Source: Pterobdella sp. o SKG-2022
Taxonomy: Eukaryota; Annelida; Clitellata; Hirudinida; Piscicolidae
Reading direction: 5' to 3'
Length of the DNA: 64,000 nucleotides
NCBI GenBank assembly: GCA_964035795.1
Contig: OZ038321.1
Location: 24,981,986-25,045,985 of the forward strand
Made by a program: the position numbers and the translations under genes. The notes under the pieces were generated by a model that was not told the DNA's origin, did no database searches, and was given only the letters and a program-made list of their open reading frames with translations. Shown here piece by piece: positions 51,252-61,593 of the stretch. Numbering within the stretch: position 1 is the first letter of the stretch; each line of letters begins with the position of its first letter.

Positions 51252-54128
51252 CTATGAGAAAGAAATTTGGCTATAAAGATGCGTTTTTAAACGCTTGCGA
51301 AAAATTTTAAGAGAAGGTGAAAGACGGACATTAAGTGGAAGAGAGTTCCATAAGTGAGAGGCGATATGCGAGAAGGAGCGATGTAAAAAAGGTTTAGAAG
51401 AGACAGGCTGATGTAAGCATAAACCAGAGTTGGAAGACCTGAGAGACTCAGGAGTCTGTCTAATGGAAAGACGGTCATATAAATAAGCCTGCTGATTAAA
51501 ATATAAGATGTTAGCCGTGAGCCATAGCAACTTGAACTGGGCTCTTAGTACGACCGGCAGCCATTGAAGGCGATCGAGACAAGTGTGAGATGAAGAGTAG
51601 TAGTCGGCTTGAAGAGCGGTTTTAGCAGCGCGATTTCGGAGAAATTGCAACTTAGAAATAAGACAGTTCGGGAGTCGAAAAAGAAGAGAGTTACAGTAAT
51701 CAATCCTTGAAAGAACTAAAGAGATGATCAGAGCAACGGCAGTGTCAAAGGGTAGGAACTTGCGTGCCTGTCTGATCGCATGGAGATGAAAGTTGGATGC
51801 TTGTATGATCTGAGAGACAAAGTGTGTAAAGTTGAGTCTAGAATCAAGAGTTACACCTAGTATCTTCAGTTTGGACGTTACGGAAAGAGTAGTGCCGTCA
51901 AAGATTACTTCAGTGGGAAGATTGGATTTGGAAAGGAGTATGGGACTGCCGACAAACATCACTTCGCTTTTGTTAGGATTCAACATGAGGTGATTGTTAG
52001 AAAACCAAAGATTAAGCTCAGTGATGCATTCAGATATCTTAGTGAGGCTGGGATGAGGATCAAGGTAAGAGGCGTCTGTAAAGAGGGTAATATCATCAGC
52101 AAACTGATGATATAGAACGTCGTGCTTCTGTATGATCTCGCTAATAGGAGAAGTATAAAGAGAAAAGAGTATGGGCCCAAGAACAGAACCTTGAGGAACA
52201 CCAAAACGAAGGGAGACAGGGGTAGAAGAAGAGCAGCTTATCTTAACAAATTGCTTGCGTTCGGAGAGATAGGACTGAAACCAGGATAAAGCAATGCCAG
52301 AAATGTGAAAGTAGTCTTCAAGGATATGCAGCATATTTGGATGATTAATGGTGTCAAAAGCTGCTGAAATATCTAAAGACACTAAGATGGCCGCAGACCC
52401 GGTAGCACAGATATTGCGGAGGCTGTCAGTGATGTACAAAAGCGCAGTTTCCATTGAGTGATGTGAGCGATACGCCGACTGGAAAAGGTTGAAGTTACGC
52501 AGTACAGAAACATGAGAGGATAATCTCTTGAGAACAACCCTTTCTAAGATCTTTGAGATGGTGCTGAGGTTTGAAATTGGACGATAATTGGATGGTTGCA
52601 TGGGGTCTAGGTTATATTTTTTCAGTAAAGGGGTTACCTGCGCCGTTTTGAATGAAGTTGGAAAAATACCCTGTGAAAAGGAAAGAGCCGAAAGTTTGCA
52701 TATAATGGAGGCGAAGATGCCGGAAAACTGCTTCAGCAGGAAAACAGGGATTATATCTAAAGGTGAGGATTTATTTGGGAGAGAATTGATCAATTTGATG
52801 ATTTCGTCAACACTAGGAGGTGAGAAAAATGAGAGATTTAATTGATCACTGTCAGTTAAGGAGGGCTGACGGGGAAGATTAGTGATCGGTAACGAGCTAT
52901 GAATCAACTCAATCTTAGTCTTGAAAAAAGTGCTAAAGTTTTCAACAAAAAGATCATATTCCGCAGGAGTCCGGGGAGGAAGTGGAGGAGACCTGTGAAG
53001 TATGGAGTTCGCCGTTTTCCAAAAGGCTTTGGAGTTAGGTGTCGCTGAAGATAGCGATAGATTAAGATAATCAGCACGTGACTTGTTAATGGCGGCGCGG
53101 GCGAGTTTACGTGAAGTACGGAATTTCTGTAAAAGATCATCAGGGACTTGCACACAAAGCTTTCGGAGACTGGATATCTGTCTCTCGATTTTCCTTCTTC
53201 GGCGTTTGGCAGAGAGAGCATTTTCAGACAGATGAAAGTGTGAATGCAAGCTGGGGCGAAAAGTATGACTGCGTAAAGGAGCATGAGAATTCATCAGCGA
53301 AAGAAACAATTTGTCCATGGAACTAACAAAGTCATCAACCTTAGAGATTGGAGAATTAATAAGTAAATCGCTTATAAAATTGACATCCTTTCCAAAGCCG
53401 GCCAAGTTGAGATTCCTGAAAGACCGAGAAGTGACACGATGAGGTGAAAGGTGGGGCCGTACGAGGTTAAGACGGCACGAAATAAGGAAATGATCAGATT
53501 CAAAAATTTCGCTGACAGGGTCAGAAATAAGATGAGAGAGAGAAGCCGGTGTGATAACAAGATCGAGAGTATTGCCAAGCCTGTGAGTTGGAAAGTTAAT
53601 ATGCTGCGTCAAACCGTGCTCTCGCAAAAGAATATTAAGGGGATTATCAAGATGATGACAATTAGGGGTATTAAAATCTCCAGCCATTATGAAATGATTG
53701 AATGTCGAAGAAAGAAAATAAAGCTGAGCTGTGAGTTCACGAATAAAATTACTTGAGTTAGGAGGGCGGTAAATAACAGAAATGGTTAAGGAACGTGTTA
53801 GGAAAGAGGCTTGGGCAGTTAATGCTTCAAAGGAAGAGTGTATTTCAGATTTTACAAGTGTCAGTTTAACGGAGTTGGAGGAAATCAAAGAAATACCACC
53901 ACCGCGCTTTCCACTAGAACGATGAGAATGTAGAACATGGTAACCTGGGGGAACAATGTCGTATTTTGTGACATTGTCAGCATCTTCCGGGATCCACGTT
54001 TCAGTCAGTGCAAGGATATCGAAACAGTGAGTGGAGATCGCGTCCAGGATAAGAGTGGATTTGTTGCGAGTGGAACGGGGATTGAGAAGGCCAAACTTCA
54101 CAAAAGGAGATGGATTTTGAGGGTGCAT
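51252..54128 (-). CDS. LINE ORF2: APE endonuclease + reverse transcriptase
   Basis: 958 residues. The N-terminal apurinic-like endonuclease domain (about 1-220) shows the catalytic glutamate in LTETW (41-45), AGDFN (149-153) and the final SDH (211-213). The reverse transcriptase (about 490-760) shows SNYRPISNLS (513-522), the first catalytic Asp in LDISAAFDT (585-593), GVPQGSVLGP (643-652) and the second catalytic pair in FADD (676-679), where most LINEs have YADD. A C-terminal region contains LQWLPVVLRAQFKLLW and ends with LWNSLP-type sequence typical of the L2/CR1 group. No RNase H domain is evident. The protein nicks target DNA and primes reverse transcription of its own RNA. The frame is unbroken, so it may be active; the start follows the ORF1 stop by 15 bases, suggesting translation by reinitiation. 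Confidence 0.93.
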   Translation of the reverse strand: MHPQNPSPFVKFGLLNPRSTRNKSTLILDAISTHCFDILALTETWIPEDADNVTKYDIVPPGYHVLHSHRSSGKRGGGISLISSNSVKLTLVKSEIHSSFEALTAQASFLTRSLTISVIYRPPNSSNFIRELTAQLYFLSSTFNHFIMAGDFNTPNCHHLDNPLNILLREHGLTQHINFPTHRLGNTLDLVITPASLSHLISDPVSEIFESDHFLISCRLNLVRPHLSPHRVTSRSFRNLNLAGFGKDVNFISDLLINSPISKVDDFVSSMDKLFLSLMNSHAPLRSHTFRPSLHSHFHLSENALSAKRRRRKIERQISSLRKLCVQVPDDLLQKFRTSRKLARAAINKSRADYLNLSLSSATPNSKAFWKTANSILHRSPPLPPRTPAEYDLFVENFSTFFKTKIELIHSSLPITNLPRQPSLTDSDQLNLSFFSPPSVDEIIKLINSLPNKSSPLDIIPVFLLKQFSGIFASIICKLSALSFSQGIFPTSFKTAQVTPLLKKYNLDPMQPSNYRPISNLSTISKILERVVLKRLSSHVSVLRNFNLFQSAYRSHHSMETALLYITDSLRNICATGSAAILVSLDISAAFDTINHPNMLHILEDYFHISGIALSWFQSYLSERKQFVKISCSSSTPVSLRFGVPQGSVLGPILFSLYTSPISEIIQKHDVLYHQFADDITLFTDASYLDPHPSLTKISECITELNLWFSNNHLMLNPNKSEVMFVGSPILLSKSNLPTEVIFDGTTLSVTSKLKILGVTLDSRLNFTHFVSQIIQASNFHLHAIRQARKFLPFDTAVALIISLVLSRIDYCNSLLFRLPNCLISKLQFLRNRAAKTALQADYYSSSHTCLDRLQWLPVVLRAQFKLLWLTANILYFNQQAYLYDRLSIRQTPESLRSSNSGLCLHQPVSSKPFLHRSFSHIASHLWNSLPLNVRLSPSLKIFRKRLKTHLYSQISFS

Positions 54129-54143
54129 GAGTAAGGCAGGCCT

Positions 54144-55457
54144 TCATTGCCAGGCCGTACGCCCCATCTTAAGTCGCACTTGTTGCTTATACACCGGACA
54201 AAAGGATGTGGTGACATGGTCATGGCAAGGACGATTTGATCTAAAACAAGAAACACAGAAGGGAGGAGAAGATCTAGAACAGTTGTCAGACGGATGGTCT
54301 TTGCCACAGTGCTCACATACTCTAGGGTTGTGGCATTTAGCTATATTATGGCCATAAGTCTGGCAATTCAGACATCTAGTAGGGTGAATACGGGAGTGGA
54401 AAGGAAATCTACCAAAAGGGAAATGAATATTCTTGGACTTGATCATCGTGGGAAAAACAGTGCTTGGAACTTGGATAAGCCAATCACGGGTAGAAGGATT
54501 TCGTGCGTTAGGCCTCTGTCTGAAGGCACGAAGAGCACTGGGATGAGCAGATGGAAAGAGAAGATTGAGAGAGGTTTCCAGTTCTTTATCCGAAACCCAT
54601 GTCGGTAGACCCAGAACAGTAATTGTTGGGTTTAAAAGAATTGGGTCATGAAGGCGGATGTTGGGAAGAGAGGAAAGAAAAAGTTTGGCATCTTTGAGCA
54701 AATCAGCAGAGTCAGCTTCCCAGACAACGGCATCAGTAGACTCACAAACATGCTTGGGATAAGACTTAAAGGTCTGTTTAGAAAGGTTAATGGATGAAAC
54801 CAATCTTCTGCAGAGCTCACTTGGAGTCTCACTTGTGGTGGAAGTAATTTTAGTCAAATATTTAATTATTGGTGGAGTTTTCTTGATAGGCTGGTTTATA
54901 TGTTGGTTGGGGGGGAATGAGTGTGAGATTTTGTTAGTGGGTGAAGAGGAAAGGGTGTGCTTGTTTTTTGATTTAACAATAGTGCTGTAAGTAGGTTGAG
55001 GTGAGTTAGAAGTAAGAGTAGATGTGATTGAATTGATTGGTAAGAATGATTCTAGTGAAATTAATGATGGAAAATTATTAATTAAACTAAGAGATGAAGT
55101 ATTTGTTGTAGAAGCAAGAGATGGAGAAGTTGAAAATGATGCCATGCTTGTGGATGAAGTTGGAGAAGTGGTCATAGTTGTTGAAGTTGAGCTTGATGAA
55201 GAAGATGGAGTTGTTGAGGAGAGTGGGGATATTGCATGGGATGAAGAGTTAGTTGAAGAAGATGTAGTTGTAGAAGCAGGAGATGGAGAAGTTGAAAATG
55301 ATGTCATGCTTGTGGATGAAGTTGGAGAAGTATGATTTAATTGATGAGAAGTTTTGTTAAGTTTGACTTTTCTTAAGACCGTCCAATAATGGGTTTTGTA
55401 TCGCAATCGAAATGTGGACAAAAAGACATGTTCAAAAATGATTTTAGGAGTTTTCAA
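54144..55457 (-). CDS. LINE ORF1: zinc-knuckle nucleic-acid-binding protein
   Basis: 437 residues. The N-terminal third is Ser/Thr-rich low complexity and includes an in-frame repeat (two 59-base copies 162 bases apart). The middle (about 200-355) is RRM-like in layout and contains a VLGLPTWV block. From residue 362 there are three successive Cys/His knuckles: CLNCQTYGHNIAKC, CEHCGKDHPSDNC and CVSCFRSNRPC followed by H and C. This is the gag-like ORF1 type of several LINE clades; it coats the element RNA. The first codons may be flanking sequence if the insertion is 5'-truncated, so the start is uncertain. Confidence 0.85.
   Translation of the reverse strand: MKTPKIIFEHVFLSTFRLRYKTHYWTVLRKVKLNKTSHQLNHTSPTSSTSMTSFSTSPSPASTTTSSSTNSSSHAISPLSSTTPSSSSSSTSTTMTTSPTSSTSMASFSTSPSLASTTNTSSLSLINNFPSLISLESFLPINSITSTLTSNSPQPTYSTIVKSKNKHTLSSSPTNKISHSFPPNQHINQPIKKTPPIIKYLTKITSTTSETPSELCRRLVSSINLSKQTFKSYPKHVCESTDAVVWEADSADLLKDAKLFLSSLPNIRLHDPILLNPTITVLGLPTWVSDKELETSLNLLFPSAHPSALRAFRQRPNARNPSTRDWLIQVPSTVFPTMIKSKNIHFPFGRFPFHSRIHPTRCLNCQTYGHNIAKCHNPRVCEHCGKDHPSDNCSRSSPPFCVSCFRSNRPCHDHVTTSFCPVYKQQVRLKMGRTAWQ
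55111..55331. repeat. Internal direct repeat in LINE ORF1
   Basis: Segments 55111-55169 and 55273-55331 (59 bases each) differ at only about two positions and lie 162 bases (54 codons) apart, so the Ser/Thr-rich part of ORF1 grew by an in-frame duplication. The high identity means it is recent. Confidence 0.85.
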
Positions 55458-58400
55458 ACTATAAAATATTCCAAGTTGATTTACGTCTTAGTTTTAAAAC
55501 TCTAAAAAACTCATTTTATTGATCTGCTATTTTAGTTGTTACTTAAGTCCGTGTTTTCAAATTGCATTCTTTTAAGGAAATATTTAAGTTTAAGTATAAT
55601 TTTTTCAGCTTATTTGAATGTCAAAATTATTTAAAATTTTTTGATGCAAGTCTTCACTATGAAAATTTTCAATATGTTGAACTATTTGGACTCATTCGTA
55701 ACTTTAAGAATAAAAAAAACTATTTTATTGCTCAAAATTGTTTATTTAAAGTTTTATCCATATATTTTTTTTGTTTATTATTACAGATTTGATTATTTTT
55801 ATACATTCATAAAATCAACTCAGTTTTCTAAATGTCATTTATATAAGTATTATTATGGTTGCTTTTGTTTCAAACAACAGACCTTTTTTTCATATAATCC
55901 TAGTTAACTGATTTGTTTATTTAATTATAATTGCATGATTTTTTTAAATTTTCATATCTTAGAAAACTTAGATTAAATTACACTGCATTCAAAGTTCATA
56001 ATACTCAGTGGTCTAGAAACTCCTGAAGTTAATGCCACTATTATCATACTCCTAATTGATTTGATTTGAAAAAATTTTAGAAATGGTTCCATCAAAGTTT
56101 CTCATAGAAATGTGTTATAAAGTGTACGTTTGAAACTAGTAGTTTAATTGCAGTTCTTATAAAAGCTGATTAATTAAAATTTCTCAACAGCAAAGTTGCA
56201 AATATATTGATTTCTTTCAAAAAATCCCCAAAACTAAACTGATGAAATTAACAATTACCATTACCACCAACCCAAGATGTAACTCGAACATGATAGATGC
56301 CGCAGCTTATGGGGCAATGTCGGCAATTGGTTTGGCTGGGATGGTTTGTGCCAATCTTATAGCATTTGTCTCATTACTTGGTCTTCTCAACACAATGTTA
56401 GGATGGCTTGGTCAAAGAGTTGGACTTACAACAAAACTCACTTTCGAAGTATGTAAAGGTGTTTTGCTTTTGTTTTTACCAGACTAATTCAATATAACCA
56501 GTTTTTTCGTTAAGCTTGATATATGAGAGATCTCAGTTTGAAAGATTTTGACAATTATGAAAAGATTCTATGAATTTATAAACAATTAAAATGATAGTTA
56601 ATCAAAAATTAAAAATATATTTAAGTTTCTCAACATCTCAGCTCATATTTTCTTACATTCTGTGGCCACTGGCTGCTGTGATGGGAGTGAACATTGAGGA
56701 CTGTCGCAAAGTGGCCAAACTAATTGGAATTAAAACCTTTGTTAATGAATTTGTAGCCTATCTTGAGTTGAAAGTAATATTTTTTTAGTTAGCTTCATAT
56801 GTATTTATCGTAATCATATGTAATATAAAAAAATTATTGAAAAAGATATCTACAAAAAAAATTAATTTTAATAGAAAAAACATCATTGGAAAATAAATAA
56901 ATTTGGATAATTTATTTTCCATACTAGAATCCAGATCTCACGGACCACATTTTCTCCCTACAGACACTAATGACCAACAGAGCTCTCTTCGATAACCATG
57001 TATTAAACAATGGAACATGGGGTTGGAGTGATGATGGTGAAGATGTCCTTTTTCATCAATCCAATGGCACTTTTCTCACTCTCTCAGACGGCATTATTGA
57101 TGTTAATCTATTTTGCGCTTACGTTTGTTTGTGCGGCATATTTGAGTCAGTGTTCAAACCTAGTATTTAAACACGCGTTGGTTCACGGTCAATGCAGAGA
57201 CGTTTTTTGCCTCCTGATATATAATCTTCAATAACAAGAGACAATACACGTTTTTTATGCATTAAGGAATCTAGAAACTTAACCAAGAGGTTCTTAAATA
57301 ACTCAACAGCTCATAGTTTTAGGAATGTCTAAACCTAAAAAAATAGCGTTTTGTCTAAGTTAGTGGCTTTTTTTTGTTATATTTAAAGACAAAAATTACC
57401 TTCGTAATATTGGTTTTCAATTTTTTGACAAATCACTCTTTATTTAAACATGATTCAAAAAATGTATATTACTGCAAAAAAATTCTAAAAGAATTGAAAA
57501 CTAATATGGGATGTTTCGATTTTCGAACGCATCTTCTAACAGTTTTCAAATGATGAAGTCTGCGAATTTAACTACTAATATTATATAATTCCATATAATA
57601 TAAAAACTTTTATAAAATTTTAAATTAAAATTCAACTCAAATGATTCTAAAAAGCTCTAATAGGTTATATTGAAATTTTACAAAATGACTGTAGAATGTA
57701 GATAGCATTCTCATGGACATTAAAACAATGACATTCAACTTTGAATTCAAATTCATGAGTTCATGGAGACATTATATTTTTCAACCAGCTTATGAAACTA
57801 ATTTTTTGTTTTTTTTCTTTTCGAACTGCACCTAAAAACTTTTGGGAAATATTTTTATCCACTTAGAAACTTTGATAATTTGAAAACAGAATGTCTATCA
57901 CAAGGCTAGATAATCCTAGTTTAACGACTTAATTACGAGTTTGATTGTCAATACAGTAGTGTTACTGTATAAAAAAGATGTTTTCTTCAAACGGTTAGAT
58001 TAGATTGATGTGGAAAAAATTCATTTTTTTAATCAATTTTAACCATGACTTTGTTTATTTTTGTGATGGCCTACATAGTTTAATCAGTAAAGTCTTAGAC
58101 TAATTATCTATTTACCGAGTTTAATGCTATATCGCATTATAAGTTTGAATAACCACCAGACTGCATTTAAGTGGCTTTATTTCACAATAGTATTTAATAG
58201 TTTATTTCTCTCTTCCATCTAATAGTTATGTGGCTTGAAAACTCTTGAAGTTAATGTCATTATAATCTTTTTCCTAATTGCATTGTATTGCATTATAACC
58301 TTCAAACACAGGACAGGTCCACAGTGATTTCAACGTACGCTCTGTGTGGTTTTCGAACTTTGGCAGTATGGGTAAAAATAATATGTCCCACATTAAGATT

Positions 58401-59650
58401 TATTATAACATATTGAGACTTGTGATGTCATTCCCTTTTACCTTGTATTGAGTATGTTAGCAGTAGGTTTAATTATCTTATGTGTATACTTTTATATAAA
58501 TTATTAGTTAAAGTATATTAACGTATAAAAATATTTAATACAATTTTTTCTTAAGTAAAACTTTTTAACATTGGCTTTGGTGCAAAGGCGTTTGAATAGT
58601 CAGAAAAAATAGAGCAAAGAAAAGTGAAATCTTCCAAAAAACTTATTCAAAATTATAGATTTAATATTAGTTTTAAGTACAAATGAGCATCATAGTAGTA
58701 GTCCAATTTATTGAAACTTCTAAACATACTAAAATATCAAGTTACTTAAACCCCAACATCCCTCAACTGAATGAAACCAGGGATAGTGATAGGGGTTTTC
58801 ACTGCGTTGTTGCCCCGTAAAAGGGAGGGTCTGAGTGTATTGATGATGAGTGCTATGTTGACTGGAAACGCCGCCTGTTTTGTTACAGCTTGTATTGCTG
58901 GTAATTTTTGGTTCAATATTTAGTCTTCAACGAGTTTTTTTTATGAAAATTTAATCAGAAAACTTACATAGTTCAAAACTTGTTTAATTATAAAGATTTG
59001 AAAATCTGATTAAATATAATTCAATATAGTATAAACTAATCACGACAACAATATCAGGATTGTTTTACAGCCCACTCAAATAGACTGACCACTCCCCATT
59101 TGAAACGTGCATTCAAGATTAAAGCACAAAAAAATTAAAAATGAATTAACTCGACATTCTACAGCTTTTTAAATGTTCATGATAGTTGGCTTGCATTTAA
59201 TTTTTTCTCAAAAGTATCAATCAAAACTTACAGCTTACAAAAAAAAGTCTGATGAAACCTGAACTTTATTTAATGGAAGTTAGACAAAAAGTTTTCTATC
59301 CTTAAAATTCTATTGTTAAAAAATACAGTAATAATTCTTATACTACTCTTTTGACCAACATCTAAATAATTTTGTTTAGTCTTTTCTTGTTTTGGAATTA
59401 TCTGAATCTTTCAAGATTCTATTCAATGCACCTTTTTTTTCTGTTATTCATCTATTTATATATTATCTATTTCTCAATTGAAGTTTTGTTATTGAGTGAT
59501 ATTGAATGTTACATTTAAGATGTTTTGTCATACTATACAAGTTGCTAAACTATTTGAATAAAATTTGAAGAAACTTTATGTCTTTAACTTAAATGAATGT
59601 AGTAAAAGTTTCACTAACAACACGGTAAATATGAATCAAATTATGATTAG

Positions 59651-59947
59651 ATGAAAAGATTCTGCTTCAGGAATATAAAAGTAAAATTATTCGCATTCAT
59701 AAGAAGAAAAATTGCCTTATATGGTAGCTCTCTCGGGGATAAGCACGGTATGAAAGGGGTAGAAAAGATTCCAATGAGAAAGTTTGCAAAATTAGCTAGA
59801 ATGCAGTTTGGTTCCATGTCTGGTAAAAGCACATTTGACATTATTTGCAAAAATGTTTATACAAAATCCAGACCCACATCCAGAATTCACAAAGATTTTA
59901 AACCTTTTTCGGTTTTAAATCTGGGAAGGCCCGATCAATTTTTTTAG
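59651..59947 (+). CDS. Unidentified basic 98-aa ORF or terminal exon
   Basis: Open for 98 codons after an AG (TATGATTAG) that could be a splice acceptor. The product is strongly basic, with Lys/Arg spread throughout (for example IPMRKFAKLARMQFGS) and an end at GRPDQFF. No domain recognised and no hydrophobic span. It lies 750 bases beyond the last transporter-like segment of copy 1. Reading the same DNA in the phase left by that segment gives a different, 25-codon tail, so a role as the transporter's last exon is possible only if another exon intervenes. It stands out for length and composition in DNA that otherwise has no ORF. Coding status is unproven. Confidence 0.3.
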   Translation: MKRFCFRNIKVKLFAFIRRKIALYGSSLGDKHGMKGVEKIPMRKFAKLARMQFGSMSGKSTFDIICKNVYTKSRPTSRIHKDFKPFSVLNLGRPDQFF

Positions 59948-60010
59948 ATAAAAATATACCTTTCCTAGTCTTTAATGTAGTAGTTTTTAACATAAAGTAA
60001 TTATTTATTG

Positions 60011-60109
60011 AAAAAAATTTTCACGAAGCTTTTTGTGAGAAAAACTTACATTACCAAGTGATCACACGTGAATGTAAGTTTGTCTTGCTAAAAGTCTTGA
60101 AAAATTTTT
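60011..60109. repeat. Imperfect palindrome, same family
   Basis: AAAAAAATTTTCACGAAGC and AAAACTTACATT on the left pair with AATGTAAGTTTG and CTTGAAAAATTTTT on the right around about 60060. It carries both shared cores in diverged form, suggesting an older copy. Confidence 0.7.
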
Positions 60110-61593
60110 AGTGGTGAACGTTTTTGAAGCTTATCTTTGATGCCAAGAGATTATATTTAGCGCCAAGGATGATTGAGAGCTTAAAATAACGAACACTCGA
60201 AAATACAGTGAAGATCTATTTCATCGTCTATTTAAATGACTCACAAAACTCATTTCTGTAATAAAATTTTTTTTACTTTATTCTATCTGAGTTGGATTAA
60301 ATAGTTATTCTATACCAATCAAGTGGAAACATCGGAAAACATGAAGTAAGATTCAAACCATATTAAACGTTAAAGGTTTATTTTCTATTCAGTTTGTACG
60401 TTAGTGAATTTGAATTCAGTTGTTTTATTAGATAAGACTTAGGTTCCAAATAAGACTTTATGTAAGCTATGCTAAACAATTTCAAACCATTCAAACTGTC
60501 AGGCATGATGATAGTGTACTTTTTAAACATACGTTTTTATGAATAAAAGTTGGTTAAAAATAGATTAGTAGATAATAATTTATTCATTTAACACTCTTGA
60601 ATATTTATTAATTCAACTTTTTTGAATAAATTTTACTTTATGTTGAAATATGGAGCTACTTTTTCAATTTTTTAAGGTTTATTATATTTTAAAAGAATTT
60701 TTTTACTTTCAAAAATCATTTCACATACATAAAATTAAACATTGAATTATTAGTGAAAGGTTAAAAATACAGCGTTTAAATTAGTTATGAAAAATAAATG
60801 TATTTAAAAACTGTTCACTTTGATGTTTGAAATGGAAATAAACATATAAAAGGTACATAAAATTTCTTTCAGAATTTATTTAATTAGTTGTATTTTATCG
60901 TAAAGTATCCTACCACTAAGTGAAAACAGTGGTTTAAAAGAACAAAATTTTTAAAAATGTTGATTTCTGAGTTTCAAATAAATAATCAGTGAAAAATTTT
61001 TTTTGAGAGATTAGAATATTTTTATTGTTCCGAAAATAAGTGTCCAAGTTTAATCTTATAACGAGCAAGTTTATAAATAAAAATCTTGCAGTTATTTTTA
61101 AGTTTTCAAACAAGTTATGTTCAATTTTAGAATTCTATATGGATAGTTCAAGGTTAATTGAAATTATTCCGAGATTTTGTAAATTTGAGATATGACTTTA
61201 AAATGTATTCAAAAGTTTTATGATATCTTTTCAAAATCGAATTATTTTATTTAAAATAATTTTAACATTTATCTAGTTGAGGTTTTATATATATCAAATA
61301 TTTTCAACAATCTAAGAGTTCAAAAATAAACTTTTATATCTTCGTTACTTTTTTTTACGAGACTTACAAGACAAATTAAAATTCAGTGAGAAAAAGTGAA
61401 GATGCGTTGAGCCTTCGTACTTTTATTAGGGCAATTTTGATTCTTTGAAAGTTATTAGCATATTTTATAATACTAATTTTTATTCAAGGTATATAAAACG
61501 CAATTTCTGTTTTGTATCAACTTTTAAATATAACTTCCTTAATGAAGTTGAAGTTTAAAATAACTGAAGAAACTTGTTGAGAAATCTATTAAA

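Larger units (their letters stand above)
51160..55457 (-). mobile_element. L2-like non-LTR retrotransposon, both ORFs open
   Basis: A minus-strand LINE with ORF1 (55457-54144), a 15-base gap, ORF2 (54128-51252), a short 3' UTR with CAGCGCCTCTGCAGC and a microsatellite tail. It is clearly richer in G+C than its surroundings. Both ORFs lack stops and frameshifts, so it is young. It sits antisense in the intron between segments 51005-51138 and 56277-56448 of the transporter pseudogene. The 5' end is not sharply defined; base composition changes near 55400-55460, so some 5' truncation is possible. I found no convincing target-site duplication. Confidence 0.92.
47244..58900 (+). pseudogene. SLC28/CNT nucleoside transporter pseudogene (tandem copy 1)
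   Basis: Exon-like segments match the second copy (61594 onwards) and the SLC28 family: 47244-47569, 48252-48378, 50026-50176, 50296-50373, 51005-51138, 56277-56448, 56642-56773, 56964-57101, 58312-58371, 58781-58900. They encode the CNT core in order (VPANHLLSASVMSAPVALA; ANLIAFVSLLG; NEFVAYLEL; TYALCGF; LTGNAAC). Lesions: TCA to TGA at 47412-47414; an eighth A in a 7-A run at 47486-47493; TAT to TAA at 47557-47559; an extra base before the end of the fourth segment; the two exons for VGSKFVFG and for the helix containing QWMILK are missing, as is the one ending GAYISFG; and the joint 58371/58781 is out of frame by one. The CGFAN motif reads CGFRT. The downstream segments 51005-57101 remain open, so the 3' half decayed later or is under some constraint. 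The first three introns match copy 2 near the exons, showing a genomic, not retroposed, duplication. Confidence 0.8.
58901..61593. other. Spacer between the two transporter copies
   Basis: AT-rich. It holds one unidentified 98-codon ORF (59651-59947) and one palindromic element (60011-60109); otherwise nothing recognised. The promoter of the intact transporter copy should lie in its last part. Confidence 0.5.

Noticed and set aside
52588..55335. Several plus-strand ORFs of 65-104 codons opposite the LINE
   Set aside because: All are antisense shadows of ORF1 and ORF2, which carry the motifs of known domains.
57010..57234. 74-codon hydrophobic ORF overlapping a transporter segment
   Set aside because: It reads the same DNA one frame off from the segment 56964-57101, which joins in phase to the next segment with STYALCGF; the hydrophobic look comes from T-rich composition.
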